Below are positions 42,089 through 50,460 of a DNA stretch of 57,586 nt, in pieces (the first letter of the stretch is position 1; every line of letters begins with the position of its first letter). Below the pieces are notes generated by a model. It searched no databases. It saw only the letters and a program-made list of their open reading frames with translations, and had not been told where the DNA came from. Location of the stretch: the NCBI GenBank assembly GCA_046757725.1, contig JBHHYU010000012.1:1-57586 (forward strand). Direction: 5' to 3'. Origin of the DNA: JBHHYU01 sp046757725. Lineage in GTDB: Bacteria > Desulfobacterota > Binatia > UBA9968. Both the position numbers and the translations under genes were made by a program.

Positions 42089-43486
42089 TCAATGGTTCTT
42101 CTCTTTTAAAAGGAGGATCTCTAAGAGATTGTCCTCGAAGCGATGAGAAAAACCCGTTACCTTTTCCTCAAGGGGAATGACTGTCGTAAATTCGGGGGGG
42201 AAAGCACCTACGCTCGAGGAGATACTTCTAATCCTCTCATCCGGGCACCTCCCCTTAATAACAAAAGTACCGTTTTTCAAACCAAGGTCATAGTCATAAT
42301 CGGGCATCTTATCGGGAAGCTCCGATCGTATCGGGAGTCCGATATCGGGAACTTTTCTCGGAAACTCTACCCGTAAAAAATAGCTCTCTCCCCAATCCTC
42401 CATTCTGTAGACATTACCGTAACGCCTTTCACGCTCCAATTTTTCAACAAATCCCTTTTCATAAAAACCATCCACGGGGATCGGCAAACGTCGGAGGACT
42501 CCAATCTGTTGGGCCATTAGGGGTTTGATGCCAAAAGATAAAAAGATGCCATAGACGGCAGCCCGTAAGGTCATGGTCTCCGCAGGTTTGATACGGAAAA
42601 TTCCGTCTCCAAGACGATAGGTACCTTCAACCAGGCCTAGACAGACACCAATCAAAATATAAACATTGATTTGCTGACTAAAGAGAATATCCACCCCAGC
42701 GATTGCCGTTTTCACGCCGATGAGAATCAACGGATAAAGGAGTAAGTTCAAAAGGACATTGATGCCGGTGGCCCCTGCCGCACTGAAGGCAACAAGATTC
42801 CCGACCGCCCGCTCCAGATTCTTCTTGACCTGGTGGGGCAACGCGCCAAGAATAGGTTGCATGAAAAAAATTAAAATTCGCGGAAGTGTTTTACTCAGCG
42901 TACCTCGCATTTCAAACTGCGACAGGACATCTTGAAAGCTCACAGACACCTCACCAGGAAAATGTTTCTCTAGTCTAACTGCCGTCGGGGTTTGCGCGGC
43001 TTTCGGTTGAGGGGAGAAGGTTATACCACCGGACTGAAGGGGCACGCGCGGCACGACCTGTCTTGGTTTCTCCTCAGACTTTTGAGCTTGACTCTCCTTT
43101 GCAGCGAGGGACTCAACAGGAGCAACTTCTCCCCCATTGGTGTCCCCATGAGCGGAGGTCTGAACAGCCTGCGGAGCGTTGTCCTCGGTCGTCTCAGCAC
43201 CCTTGTGAAAGTGGGATTCAAATTTTTCTCCAAACTGGACGTCTTGATGAATCTCTCGTGCCCTGGTGATCAGGACCTCTTCCGTTTCCACATTATTGGG
43301 ATCCGTCACGCAACAGTCTACCGGGCACACAGCAGCACATGCCTCGTAGTCATGAAACCCAACGCACTCCGTACACAAGAGAGGATCGATCACATAAAGC
43401 TCTTCACCTTGACTGATAGCATTGTTGGGGCACTCCGGCTCACATGCCCCACAATTGATGCATTCGTTTGTAATCATCGTTGCCAT
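42089..43486 (-). CDS. Ferredoxin fused to a membrane region and an Hsp20-like C-terminal domain
   Basis: A 465-residue protein of unusual design. The N-terminal 2[4Fe-4S] ferredoxin has cysteines 9, 12, 15, 19 and 38, 41, 50, 54, with the insertion between the second set seen in Allochromatium-type ferredoxins. Residues about 90-200 are a Pro/Ala/Glu-rich linker and amphipathic segment. Hydrophobic stretches around residues 220-300 (for example GINVLLNLLLYPLILIGV and NVYILIGVCLGLVEG) suggest membrane association. The last 90 residues (DYDLGLKNGTFVIKGRCPDE...) resemble an alpha-crystallin/Hsp20-like beta sandwich. AGAGGAA precedes ATG 43486. I know no function for this combination; rimI follows by overlap. 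Confidence 0.8.
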   Translation of the reverse strand: MATMITNECINCGACEPECPNNAISQGEELYVIDPLLCTECVGFHDYEACAAVCPVDCCVTDPNNVETEEVLITRAREIHQDVQFGEKFESHFHKGAETTEDNAPQAVQTSAHGDTNGGEVAPVESLAAKESQAQKSEEKPRQVVPRVPLQSGGITFSPQPKAAQTPTAVRLEKHFPGEVSVSFQDVLSQFEMRGTLSKTLPRILIFFMQPILGALPHQVKKNLERAVGNLVAFSAAGATGINVLLNLLLYPLILIGVKTAIAGVDILFSQQINVYILIGVCLGLVEGTYRLGDGIFRIKPAETMTLRAAVYGIFLSFGIKPLMAQQIGVLRRLPIPVDGFYEKGFVEKLERERRYGNVYRMEDWGESYFLRVEFPRKVPDIGLPIRSELPDKMPDYDYDLGLKNGTFVIKGRCPDERIRSISSSVGAFPPEFTTVIPLEEKVTGFSHRFEDNLLEILLLKEKNH

Positions 43487-43601
43487 TGAAAACTTCCTCT
43501 AACCTTCCTTAATAAATACTTACGGGTTTCATCCCTTTTTGTCAATAAAACCGGACCTCAACTTGCAAGTAGAGGAAATTTCATGCTAGTCATAGCCAGA
43601 G

Positions 43602-43677
43602 GGCGGCGTACCCAAGGGGTTAAGGGAGAGGTCTGCAAAACCTCGATTCAGCGGTTCGAATCCGCTCGCCGCCTCCA
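43602..43677 (+). tRNA. tRNA-Cys (GCA)
   Basis: A full cloverleaf. The acceptor stem GGCGGCG pairs with CGCCGCC; the D arm is CCC-AAGGGGTTAA-GGG; the anticodon stem GAGGT/ACCTC holds the loop CTGCAAA (anticodon GCA). A GATTC variable region and a T arm AGCGG-TTCGAAT-CCGCT follow. The discriminator T, usual for tRNA-Cys, is followed by an encoded CCA. A possible promoter, TTGCAA at 43563-43568 with CTAGTC 17 bases on, lies upstream. Confidence 0.96.
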
Positions 43678-43791
43678 ATCGCTGCAACCTACTCTAATAT
43701 CTCTATTCGTTTCCACCGTGTTCCACGAAGAACTGCGAATAGCCTTGAACCTAAACAAAAGAGTGTGGTAAAGGGCGCTTAAAGTTTTCCC

Positions 43792-44382
43792 ATGGATCTC
43801 CTTCTCCAATATTTTATCGAGTATCGCTACCTGGTAATTTTTCTTGGAACCTTCATCGAGGGTGAAGTCATTCTGATTGCCGGGGGATTCCTTGTCTATG
43901 AGGGACACCTAAGCTTTCCTGTCCTGGTCGCGGTCGCCACCGTGGCCGCGACCGTCGGTGATAACCTGTTCTACTGGTTAGGGCGCAGCCAGAGAACCGG
44001 AGTTAAACACTCCTGGACCTCCCGTTTCCTCACCTACATCGGGAAGCATCGCCTATTTAAAGGGGAGGAGTTTATTCAGCGCCACGGGGGAAAATCGGTT
44101 TTTTTTATCCGATTTTTCTACGGGCTCCGCTTCGCTGGCGCGATAACCGCAGGGTATCTTGGAATGAGGTTCAGACGCTTCTTCTTCTTCAATCTTGTTG
44201 GTTCGTTTACATGGGCCCTAGTCATCGGCTCTACAGGGTATGTTTTTGGCCAGAGCCTCGAGCTGGTTGCCAGAGGAGTCAAACTGGCGGAGGTAGGATT
44301 GCTCCTTGTGATTGCGGGTATCCTGACGATCTACCTCCTCAACAGTAGAAGAAAGAAAAAAAACTCGAAAGGGCCTCCTTAA
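43792..44382 (+). CDS. DedA/VTT-domain membrane protein
   Basis: A 196-residue integral membrane protein. The conserved EGEVILIAGGFLV near residues 23-35, the TVGDNLFYWLGR segment and the FYGLRFAGAITAGYLGM motif belong to the DedA (SNARE-associated Golgi/VTT) family, proposed proton-linked lipid flippases for undecaprenyl phosphate or phosphatidylethanolamine. A lysine/arginine-rich tail (SRRKKKNSK) ends the protein in the cytoplasm. It converges with the acyl-CoA synthetase gene across 35 bases. Confidence 0.92.
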   Translation: MDLLLQYFIEYRYLVIFLGTFIEGEVILIAGGFLVYEGHLSFPVLVAVATVAATVGDNLFYWLGRSQRTGVKHSWTSRFLTYIGKHRLFKGEEFIQRHGGKSVFFIRFFYGLRFAGAITAGYLGMRFRRFFFFNLVGSFTWALVIGSTGYVFGQSLELVARGVKLAEVGLLLVIAGILTIYLLNSRRKKKNSKGPP

Positions 44383-44394
44383 ATTTTTGGGAAC

Positions 44395-44425
44395 AGTCCC
44401 GAAGCGCGGTCCGCGCCCTATTCTT
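44395..44425. terminator. GC-rich hairpins between convergent dedA and acyl-CoA synthetase genes
   Basis: GCGCGGTCCGCGC at 44404-44416 forms a tight GC-rich palindrome followed by CCTATTCTTT on the plus strand, next to GGGA-ACAG-TCCC. It may terminate dedA transcription; the T-run is poor. Confidence 0.3.
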
Positions 44426-46256
44426 TCCCTCCAAGCGTATGGAATCGCGGTTTGTGGACCAAATTCTCAATAAGCTTTCCATAGCGCTCTATCACGACTT
44501 GCCGCCTCAATTTGAGTGTCGGTGTCAACTCCTCTTGCTCCACCGTGAAATCACTCGGGAGGATCCTGAAATCCCTTATTTTTTCGTAAGGAGCAAGCTC
44601 TCTGTTTTTCTGTCCTATACTCTCTCTCACGAGAGTCAGCACCCATGGGTGGGAGACCATCTCTTCAGCGCTCAGAGCCTCGAGTCCCTCACGCCTTCCC
44701 TGTTCTCTTACTTGTTCCTGGTTAAGTGTAATCAGGGCGAAAAGATGCTTCTGCCTATCGCCTATAACCATAACTTCACTGATCAGGGGATCTGCCTTTA
44801 GAAGTTTCTCAATCATCTGAGGAGCGACCTTCGTGCCCCCTGAAGTTACGATAAGATCTTTTTTCCGATCCGTAATACGAAGAAATCCGTCATCGTCGAT
44901 CTCTCCAATATCTCCTGTGTGGAACCAACCATCTGCATCAATTGATTCTCTCGTAGCTTCTAGGTCCCGATAATAGCCTTTGAAAATGTTGGGGCCGCGC
45001 AAGAGAATTTCTCCGTCGGGTCCGATCCCGCATTCTACCCCGGGAAGGGGCAGGCCAACGCTTCCAAACTTGTATCGCGCCGGACGGTTGACATGAGACA
45101 CGGTTGAGGTCTCGGTCAAACCAAATCCTTCAAGGACGAGGATGCCAAGAGCATGAAAAAACTCGGCTACCTCCGGTGCCAAAGGTGCCCCGCCGGAAAT
45201 AGCCAATCGTAGCCGTCCTCCGAAGGCTGAGTGAATCTTGGAAAAGACCAGCCAGTGGGCTAAATAATGAGCGACGCGCAGTCTCCAAGGCATGACTTTT
45301 GCCTCCCTCTGATAGCGACTGAACCCTTTTCCTACGGAAACCCCCCATTGAAAGAGAAACCTGGGCAGCGCACGACCCCCCGCGATCCGTGAGTGGATGC
45401 GACTGTACGCATTTTCATAAATCCTGGGAACGGAAAAAAGGATCGTAGGGCGCACGATAGAGAGATCTCTTGCAACCGTCTCCAGGGAACGGGCAAACCC
45501 ACACGTATAACCTTTGGCCACAACCATAAAATGTTCCAAGCGCCCCAAAGAATGGGCAAGGGGTAAAAACTGAAGGTTGACATCCTTATCCGTTGTGGGG
45601 ATCGCTGCTTCCACCGCATCAATCATAAAGAGATAGCGACCGTGCGTACTGACCACCCCTTTGGGGACCCCGGTAGTCCCTGAAGTATAGATGATTGTGA
45701 GGTCGTCCTCCGGGCAGAGGGAACGGGCTAAGCGATCAAACAAATCTCCATCCGTCTCTCCCGCCCGGCGTCCCATCTCCTCGAGTTCACCCAGAGAGAG
45801 TACGGGGATCGCACCGAGGGTCCGAGGCAAAGGCTGCCCCGCTGACTCCATCAAGATGATCTTGCTCACCCTATGAAATGAGGGCTCCTGGGGATCTATC
45901 TTTGCAAGCCGCCCCGCAGTTTCGACAAAGAATACTGACGATTCCGACTGGGCGACGATATACCGTACCTGCCGCATACTGCTGGACGAATAGATCGGAA
46001 CCGCTAAAGCTCCGATACAGATATTCGCCCAGTCAATCAAACTCCACTCGACTCGATTGGCGGAAAGGATGGCTACCCGATCCCCTTTTTTGACCCCCAA
46101 GGACACAAGCCCAAGCCCGATATGCCGTACCCGAAGTAAGACCTCTTGCCACCGGTAAGTTTCCCAGCACTTATTTTTGTAAAAATGATAGAGCACCCTG
46201 TCGCTATATCGCTCACCTTGAGAGAGCAGCATCTCGGCAAGACTTTGATAACCCAT
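44418..46256 (-). CDS. Long-chain acyl-CoA synthetase (AMP-forming)
   Basis: A 612-residue ANL-superfamily ligase activating fatty acids to acyl-CoA. The AMP motif is IIYTSGTTGVPKGVVSTHG near residues 190-210; the GFGLTETSTVSH motif and the C-terminal GDIGEIDDDGFLRITDRKKD hinge are clear. Its length and motifs fit the FadD15-like group. On the minus strand a perfect TATAAT (46270-46265) lies only nine bases before the ATG, so the transcript may be almost leaderless. It is divergent from coaE. Confidence 0.94.
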   Translation of the reverse strand: MGYQSLAEMLLSQGERYSDRVLYHFYKNKCWETYRWQEVLLRVRHIGLGLVSLGVKKGDRVAILSANRVEWSLIDWANICIGALAVPIYSSSSMRQVRYIVAQSESSVFFVETAGRLAKIDPQEPSFHRVSKIILMESAGQPLPRTLGAIPVLSLGELEEMGRRAGETDGDLFDRLARSLCPEDDLTIIYTSGTTGVPKGVVSTHGRYLFMIDAVEAAIPTTDKDVNLQFLPLAHSLGRLEHFMVVAKGYTCGFARSLETVARDLSIVRPTILFSVPRIYENAYSRIHSRIAGGRALPRFLFQWGVSVGKGFSRYQREAKVMPWRLRVAHYLAHWLVFSKIHSAFGGRLRLAISGGAPLAPEVAEFFHALGILVLEGFGLTETSTVSHVNRPARYKFGSVGLPLPGVECGIGPDGEILLRGPNIFKGYYRDLEATRESIDADGWFHTGDIGEIDDDGFLRITDRKKDLIVTSGGTKVAPQMIEKLLKADPLISEVMVIGDRQKHLFALITLNQEQVREQGRREGLEALSAEEMVSHPWVLTLVRESIGQKNRELAPYEKIRDFRILPSDFTVEQEELTPTLKLRRQVVIERYGKLIENLVHKPRFHTLGGKE

Positions 46257-46339
46257 AGTTTATTATTATAAGCGTATTCCTCACTCCAAAGAAAGAGGGT
46301 TTTATTGAAACGCCCGGCCATTTCTGCCATTAGTGTGCC

Positions 46340-46933
46340 GTGAAGCTCATAGGCTTAACTGGTGGAATCGCCACCGGCAAGAGCACGGTTGCATCCATGC
46401 TCTGCCAACTTGGGGCGAAAATTATCGATGCCGACGCCCTCGCTCGGGAGATTGTCCAGCCGGGTCAAGAGGCATGGCAGGAGATTGTCGATGCGTTTGG
46501 CAGTGCAATCCTCCGCGAGGACAAGACTCTTGACCGAGAAAAGTTGAGAAAACTTGTCTTTAAAGATAAGCAGGCAAGGAAGCGCCTTGAGGCCCTGACC
46601 CACCCCCACATCAGGACCCTTGCTCTGCAAAGGATTCAAAAGTTGGCGACCGAGGGAGCCGAGATCATCATCTACGAGGCCCCTTTATTATTCGAGAATC
46701 AAGTACACCTCTGGCTCCGCCCTGTAGTCCTAGTGGCGTGTGACGTAACCACGCAAAAGCAGAGACTCCGCGAAAGGGATCAACTCAAGGAAAAGGAAAT
46801 GCAGCAGCATCTCAATGCCCAAATGGACCTCGAAGCAAAAAGACAACTCGCTGATTTTATCATCGAGAACAGTGGAGATCTGAGATCTCTAGAGCAGCAG
46901 GTCCGGGATCTTTGGGAGAAACTGGCAAAATAG
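46340..46933 (+). CDS. coaE: Dephospho-CoA kinase
   Basis: Last step of coenzyme A synthesis: phosphorylates dephospho-CoA. The P-loop is GGIATGKST at residues 8-16, followed by the DADALAREIVQPG substrate segment; IIYEAPLLFE and RLRERDQLKEKE are typical. The length (197 residues) is normal. The start is GTG at 46340. It is divergent from the acyl-CoA synthetase, which consumes CoA, a suggestive pairing. Confidence 0.95.
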   Translation: MKLIGLTGGIATGKSTVASMLCQLGAKIIDADALAREIVQPGQEAWQEIVDAFGSAILREDKTLDREKLRKLVFKDKQARKRLEALTHPHIRTLALQRIQKLATEGAEIIIYEAPLLFENQVHLWLRPVVLVACDVTTQKQRLRERDQLKEKEMQQHLNAQMDLEAKRQLADFIIENSGDLRSLEQQVRDLWEKLAK

Positions 46934-46970
46934 AAGGTAAGGCTCGTAAACTACTGCGCCGTCCCAGCAG

Positions 46971-47013
46971 AAAAAAGGCATAGGGGACAATAACAGAAAA
47001 CCCTTCTGTCCCC
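46971..47013 (-). terminator. Terminator-like hairpin after efp
   Basis: On the minus strand GGGGACA (47013-47007) pairs with TGTCCCC (46989-46983), with a six-base T-run (46976-46971) beginning six bases past the stem. It lies between convergent coaE and efp and could serve efp; the gap before the T-run makes it imperfect. Confidence 0.45.
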
Positions 47014-47031
47014 GTACCCTGTCTCTCCGGG

Positions 47032-47592
47032 CTATTTAGCGCGCTCCAGGTATTTTCCCTCTGAGGGATCTACGCGGACTCGGTCTCCAACCTGTATGAA
47101 CGGAGGAACCTGGACTGTTACCCCGGTTTCCAACTTGGCGGGCTTATACGAAGCGCTGGCTGTTGCACCCTTGAACGACGGCTCCGTCTCGACCACTTCA
47201 AGCTCTACTGTTGATGGTGGGGTAATGCCAATCGGCTTCCCTTCGAAAAACTCGATTTGTACGATCTCATTGGTGATGAGATACGGCAAGAAATCCTCGA
47301 TCTCCTCTGCACCTATTGAGATCTGCTCATAATTTTCCGTATCCATAAAGGTGTGGAGATCTCCCTCGGCATAGAGATACTGCATCTGCCGAGCGTTCAA
47401 GGTCGCTTGTTCGATTCGGTCCTCCGAGCGGAACTTGTTTTCAGTCCCTACTCCGGTTCGAAGATTTTTCAACTTGGTTTGCATGAATCCCCGTTTGTTT
47501 CCCGGGGTCAGATGCTTGACCGAGGATACTCGGTAAAGACCGCCGTCATAAATGATAATCATGCCCGTTCTGAGCTGTGTCGCGTTGATCAT
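47032..47592 (-). CDS. efp: Elongation factor P
   Basis: A 186-residue three-domain factor that rescues ribosomes stalled at polyproline. The KOW-like N-domain, the middle OB domain (LYAEGDLHTFMDTENYEQISI) and the C-domain ending GDRVRVDPSEGKYLERAK are standard. The loop that reaches the P-site reads LTPGNKRGF: Asn32 takes the place of the lysine that is modified in E. coli, with Lys33 next to it. No modification enzymes (EpmA/B, EarP) are in the window. The gap to the HIT gene holds only a degraded gene. Confidence 0.95.
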   Translation of the reverse strand: MINATQLRTGMIIIYDGGLYRVSSVKHLTPGNKRGFMQTKLKNLRTGVGTENKFRSEDRIEQATLNARQMQYLYAEGDLHTFMDTENYEQISIGAEEIEDFLPYLITNEIVQIEFFEGKPIGITPPSTVELEVVETEPSFKGATASASYKPAKLETGVTVQVPPFIQVGDRVRVDPSEGKYLERAK

Positions 47593-47647
47593 GTCCTACA
47601 TTCTTTCCTTCACCGCCATCTTTAGTTATCAGTTTATTTTCTCGGCT

Positions 47648-47959
47648 TCAATCTTTTCCCCATGCGGTTTTTAGAAAGACGGGAAAGAGTTCGAGCCACA
47701 GAGAAGGGTGCCTCAAGTTATTATTCACTCCGGCTCTCGCGCGGTGGCAGACATCAGCAGTTCGCTGCTGTATCCGGTAGCCGGTAGAAACATGAACGCT
47801 GCCACCTTCCACCCTTGTCGGACCGCTGACGATCAGGGTCCGATCAGGTCTTTTTAATCTCGCCGCAACGTTAGGGTCGAGTTTCAACCTCTCGGCAGCG
47901 ATCTCGAACTGCCTCACAGCGATTTCACTGGCAGGACTTCGCCACTCAACTGTCCCCAT
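47648..47959 (-). pseudogene. N-terminal remnant of glutamate dehydrogenase
   Basis: The first 60 residues of this 103-residue frame read like the N-terminus of Glu/Leu/Phe/Val dehydrogenase: QFEIAAERLKLDPNVAARLK, then RTLIVSGPTRVEGGSVHVSTGYRIQ. After that the usual GPAKGGIRYHP motif is eroded to a faint VNNNLRHPS, and the frame stops before the catalytic lysine region and the whole NAD-binding domain. Family enzymes have about 400 residues, so this is a decayed or deleted copy. It lies between the HIT protein and efp genes. Confidence 0.65.
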
Positions 47960-47993
47960 AAAGACCTCTAATTAGCGTTTAGAGCGCGTACAC

Positions 47994-48338
47994 TTATCCC
48001 GGAGGCCAGGTAAAGGAACGACCTCCCAGCAGATGGTAATGCAGGTGAAAAACGCTCTGTCCGGCACCGGATCCGCAATTCAGTACGATGCGAAAGCCAT
48101 CCTCGGAAATACCCTGATCCCTTGCCAACTGAGTTGCCACGCGAAAGATATCGCCTATAAGATCTCGATCGCCGTCTTTCACATCCAGGAGGGTGGCAAT
48201 ATGCTTCCGTGGAACGATCAATATATGAACCGGCGCCTTCGGGTTAATATCCTTGAACGCTGCTACAGAGTCATCCTCGTAAACGAGCTCTCCTTTGATC
48301 TTCCCATCCATAATACCGCAGAACAGGCAATCGTTCAC
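47994..48338 (-). CDS. HIT-family (HinT-like) hydrolase
   Basis: A 114-residue purine nucleoside phosphoramidase of the histidine-triad family. The N-terminal CLFCGIMDGKI has the two cysteines common in HinT, and the catalytic triad is in VFHLHYHLLGGR near the C-terminus. The start is GTG at 48338 with AGGAGGAGACC upstream. Roles in cleaving adenosine-5'-phosphoramidate-type substrates are inferred from the family. Confidence 0.93.
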   Translation of the reverse strand: MNDCLFCGIMDGKIKGELVYEDDSVAAFKDINPKAPVHILIVPRKHIATLLDVKDGDRDLIGDIFRVATQLARDQGISEDGFRIVLNCGSGAGQSVFHLHYHLLGGRSFTWPPG

Positions 48339-48385
48339 TGGGTCTCCTCCTTTCTTTGATCCGCTGTTTCACTTTTTAAGAAGTA

Positions 48386-48763
48386 TCAGGGTGCTTTCCG
48401 CTCCCTTCCTTCCGGACAAAAAGCCCTAATTTTACCTTGGCTGATTTTCAGAGGCACCGCCTGAAGGTAAGCGCCTACACAGGGACCCCAGATACACTCT
48501 CCAGTCGTAGGCTCGTAAGTCGCACCGTGGTTGGCACAAATAAGATAACGTTTGTCTTCGGTAAAGAACTGGTTATCCACCCAATCCATCGAGATGGAGA
48601 TGTGGCAACATCGATTGACGTAGGCAAAGATATCCCCCCCGTAATTAACCAATACCGCCTCAAGGATATTCCCGTAACATTTAAGCCGAAATTTCTTCGT
48701 CATCCCATGTAAGAGTTCATCGGTTTGAGCCACTGTTTTGCCCCTGCGCCGCACTTTTTTCAT
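48386..48763 (-). CDS. Small Rieske-type iron-sulfur protein (soluble)
   Basis: A 125-residue protein with a Rieske [2Fe-2S] site: Cys52/His54 (CCH) and Cys76/His79 (CANH), separated by 21 residues. Two more cysteines (90 and 95, in GECIWGPCVGAYL) follow. The start at 48763 has GGAGGTGGC upstream; the frame is open to 48919 but overlaps the next Rieske gene in a way that argues against the longer start. It resembles the ferredoxin subunits of ring-hydroxylating oxygenases and nitrite-reductase small subunits, but no oxygenase is nearby. A paralogue lies 22 bases upstream. Confidence 0.85.
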   Translation of the reverse strand: MKKVRRRGKTVAQTDELLHGMTKKFRLKCYGNILEAVLVNYGGDIFAYVNRCCHISISMDWVDNQFFTEDKRYLICANHGATYEPTTGECIWGPCVGAYLQAVPLKISQGKIRAFCPEGRERKAP

Positions 48764-48785
48764 GCCACCTCCAAAAAGGCCCTGC

Positions 48786-49265
48786 TCAATCCGCCAGGAA
48801 GGAGAGGTCTCCCGAGGGGCAACCAACGACCACCTCACCCTGATCAACGAGTACCGGAAGCCGATAAAGAGAGAGACCTTTACAGGGCCCTTCCACACAG
48901 AGCCCCGAACGTGGTTCATAGAGCGCTCCGTGGGTCAGACAGATGAGGTGCCGCCTGTCTTCAGTAAAAAACTGATACCGGACGAAATCGAGAGGTGTGG
49001 TCATGTGACGGCAACGATTCATATACGCGTGAAATTTCCCTTGGTCATTGATCAGGAAACCATCAACGCGGTGTTTTCCACAGATCAACCAAAACTTTTT
49101 AACCGATCCGGGTTGCATTTCCTCCGCCCGCGCAATAACCCGTCCACCCAATCTGCCTTCCCGTTCCATCCGCCCTTTATCACGGTGGAACAAAAACCTG
49201 TGGATAACCAGCGCAACAAGATAGAGGCAGAAAAATAGAAGGGAAAGATAGATGGTTAAGGCCAT
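48786..49265 (-). CDS. Membrane-anchored Rieske-type iron-sulfur protein
   Basis: A 159-residue protein with an N-terminal transmembrane helix (residues 3-24) and a Rieske domain: Cys85/His87 (CRH) and Cys109/His112 (CLTH), then Cys123 and Cys128 in GLCVEGPCKGLSLY. It shares with its downstream neighbour the spacing of the ligands, the QFFTED segment and the CxxxGPCxG motif, so the two are tandem duplicates, one anchored and one soluble. The electron donor and acceptor are unknown. It is probably co-transcribed with the zinc-finger gene. Confidence 0.85.
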   Translation of the reverse strand: MALTIYLSLLFFCLYLVALVIHRFLFHRDKGRMEREGRLGGRVIARAEEMQPGSVKKFWLICGKHRVDGFLINDQGKFHAYMNRCRHMTTPLDFVRYQFFTEDRRHLICLTHGALYEPRSGLCVEGPCKGLSLYRLPVLVDQGEVVVGCPSGDLSFLAD

Positions 49266-49289
49266 GACGACATGATAAGGCCATTGGAG

Positions 49290-49613
49290 CTATCGGGATT
49301 TTTTCTCTGTAAGCTCCCGAATTCGCTTCACCTCATGAGGGTCCTGGCTTCCTTTGAGTCCCATGACCCTCATGAGCTCGGTCGCCATCTCCGCCGTCAC
49401 CTGATCCCGGATGCTCCCCTTACCATTCGGATCTGCCTCGAGAAAACACATGATCTTCTCCTTGGAGACACCCGTTTGTTCCAGCCCATCCAGGAACTGC
49501 CCGTATCCCACCTGACCCCGTAACTCATGAACCCGCGCGAGAAGCCTTTTGCAATCGCTGCAGATTCGTGCCCAGAGACCACCCCAACTACCACAATAAA
49601 CACATCGAGCCAT
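49290..49613 (-). CDS. Small zinc-finger protein, function unknown
   Basis: A 107-residue protein. An N-terminal zinc-binding site has Cys4, Cys7, Cys18 and Cys21 (CVYC...CSDC); the rest is helical and charged, with GVSKEKIMCFLEADPNGKGSIRDQVTAEMATELMRVMG as the longest helical part. I recognise no family. It lies 24 bases before the membrane-anchored Rieske gene on the same strand and 43 bases after cysQ, so it may work with the Rieske pair. Confidence 0.75.
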   Translation of the reverse strand: MARCVYCGSWGGLWARICSDCKRLLARVHELRGQVGYGQFLDGLEQTGVSKEKIMCFLEADPNGKGSIRDQVTAEMATELMRVMGLKGSQDPHEVKRIRELTEKKSR

Positions 49614-49656
49614 CTTTACCCAAGGTCTGTTAGCATAGCCCGAATCAGTAAAGACT

Positions 49657-50460
49657 TTATCGCGCCTCGGCCAAGACTTGGGCCAACATCTCGTGTAGCC
49701 CTTGAGTCAGGCTTCCACAGGAGGCAACGAGACCCCGGCACTGAGCATCCTCTTGATTGAAGACAAGTCTGTGTCCAGCGCCATCGACGACCGTCCCGCC
49801 GGCTTCCTCCACAATCAACACCCCAGCGCAGACGTCCCACTCGTGAAGCCGGTGAAACGTTAATGTCCCATCCCCTTCTCCAGCAGCCACTTTGGCCAAA
49901 CGAAGAGCGATACTTCCAACGGGTTGCAGCCGGCAGGTACCAACCAACAGTCGAAACTTCCGTTTCGGGTCTGAACGGCTCACCAACACGGACGCGCCCT
50001 GGAGTTTTTCCCGTAAAGAGACATGGATGGGGCTGCCGTTAAGCAGAGCGCCGGATCCTCTAACGGCATGATAGAACGTTTCTTCCACTGGGTTATAGAC
50101 GATGCCTAGGACAGGGTATCCCGCCACCGCAAGACTTATCGAGACCGCAAACTGGGGAATCCCCTCAATAAATTCTTTTGTTCCGTCTATAGGATCAACG
50201 ATCCAGACGCGAGATGCATTGAGCCTCTTCAAGTCATCCTTATTCTCTTCCGAGAGCCATCCATCTTCAGGATAACGGCTCATGACAATCTCTCGAATCC
50301 TATGATTGGCCTCCAGATCCGCTGTGGTTACCGGATTACCCCTTCCCTTCTCCTCTATACGGTAGTCTTTGCCGTACAGGGCCAGAATGATCATCCCCGC
50401 CTCTCGGGCCGCCTGTTCCGCTGTCTCAAGTTCTTCAGCAAATTCACTCTGGGAATTCAT
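49657..50460 (-). CDS. cysQ: Inositol monophosphatase family phosphatase, CysQ-like
   Basis: A 267-residue metal-dependent phosphatase. The metal site reads WLSEENKDD, then VDPIDGTKEFIEGIPQFAVS, and the C-terminal WDVCAGVLIVEEAGG completes the FBPase/IMPase fold. The DPIDGTKEF form favours 3'(2'),5'-bisphosphate nucleotidase (CysQ), which recycles PAP from sulfate assimilation; inositol or histidinol phosphate are alternative substrates. cysK elsewhere in the window fits sulfur assimilation but is not linked. Confidence 0.88.
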   Translation of the reverse strand: MNSQSEFAEELETAEQAAREAGMIILALYGKDYRIEEKGRGNPVTTADLEANHRIREIVMSRYPEDGWLSEENKDDLKRLNASRVWIVDPIDGTKEFIEGIPQFAVSISLAVAGYPVLGIVYNPVEETFYHAVRGSGALLNGSPIHVSLREKLQGASVLVSRSDPKRKFRLLVGTCRLQPVGSIALRLAKVAAGEGDGTLTFHRLHEWDVCAGVLIVEEAGGTVVDGAGHRLVFNQEDAQCRGLVASCGSLTQGLHEMLAQVLAEAR

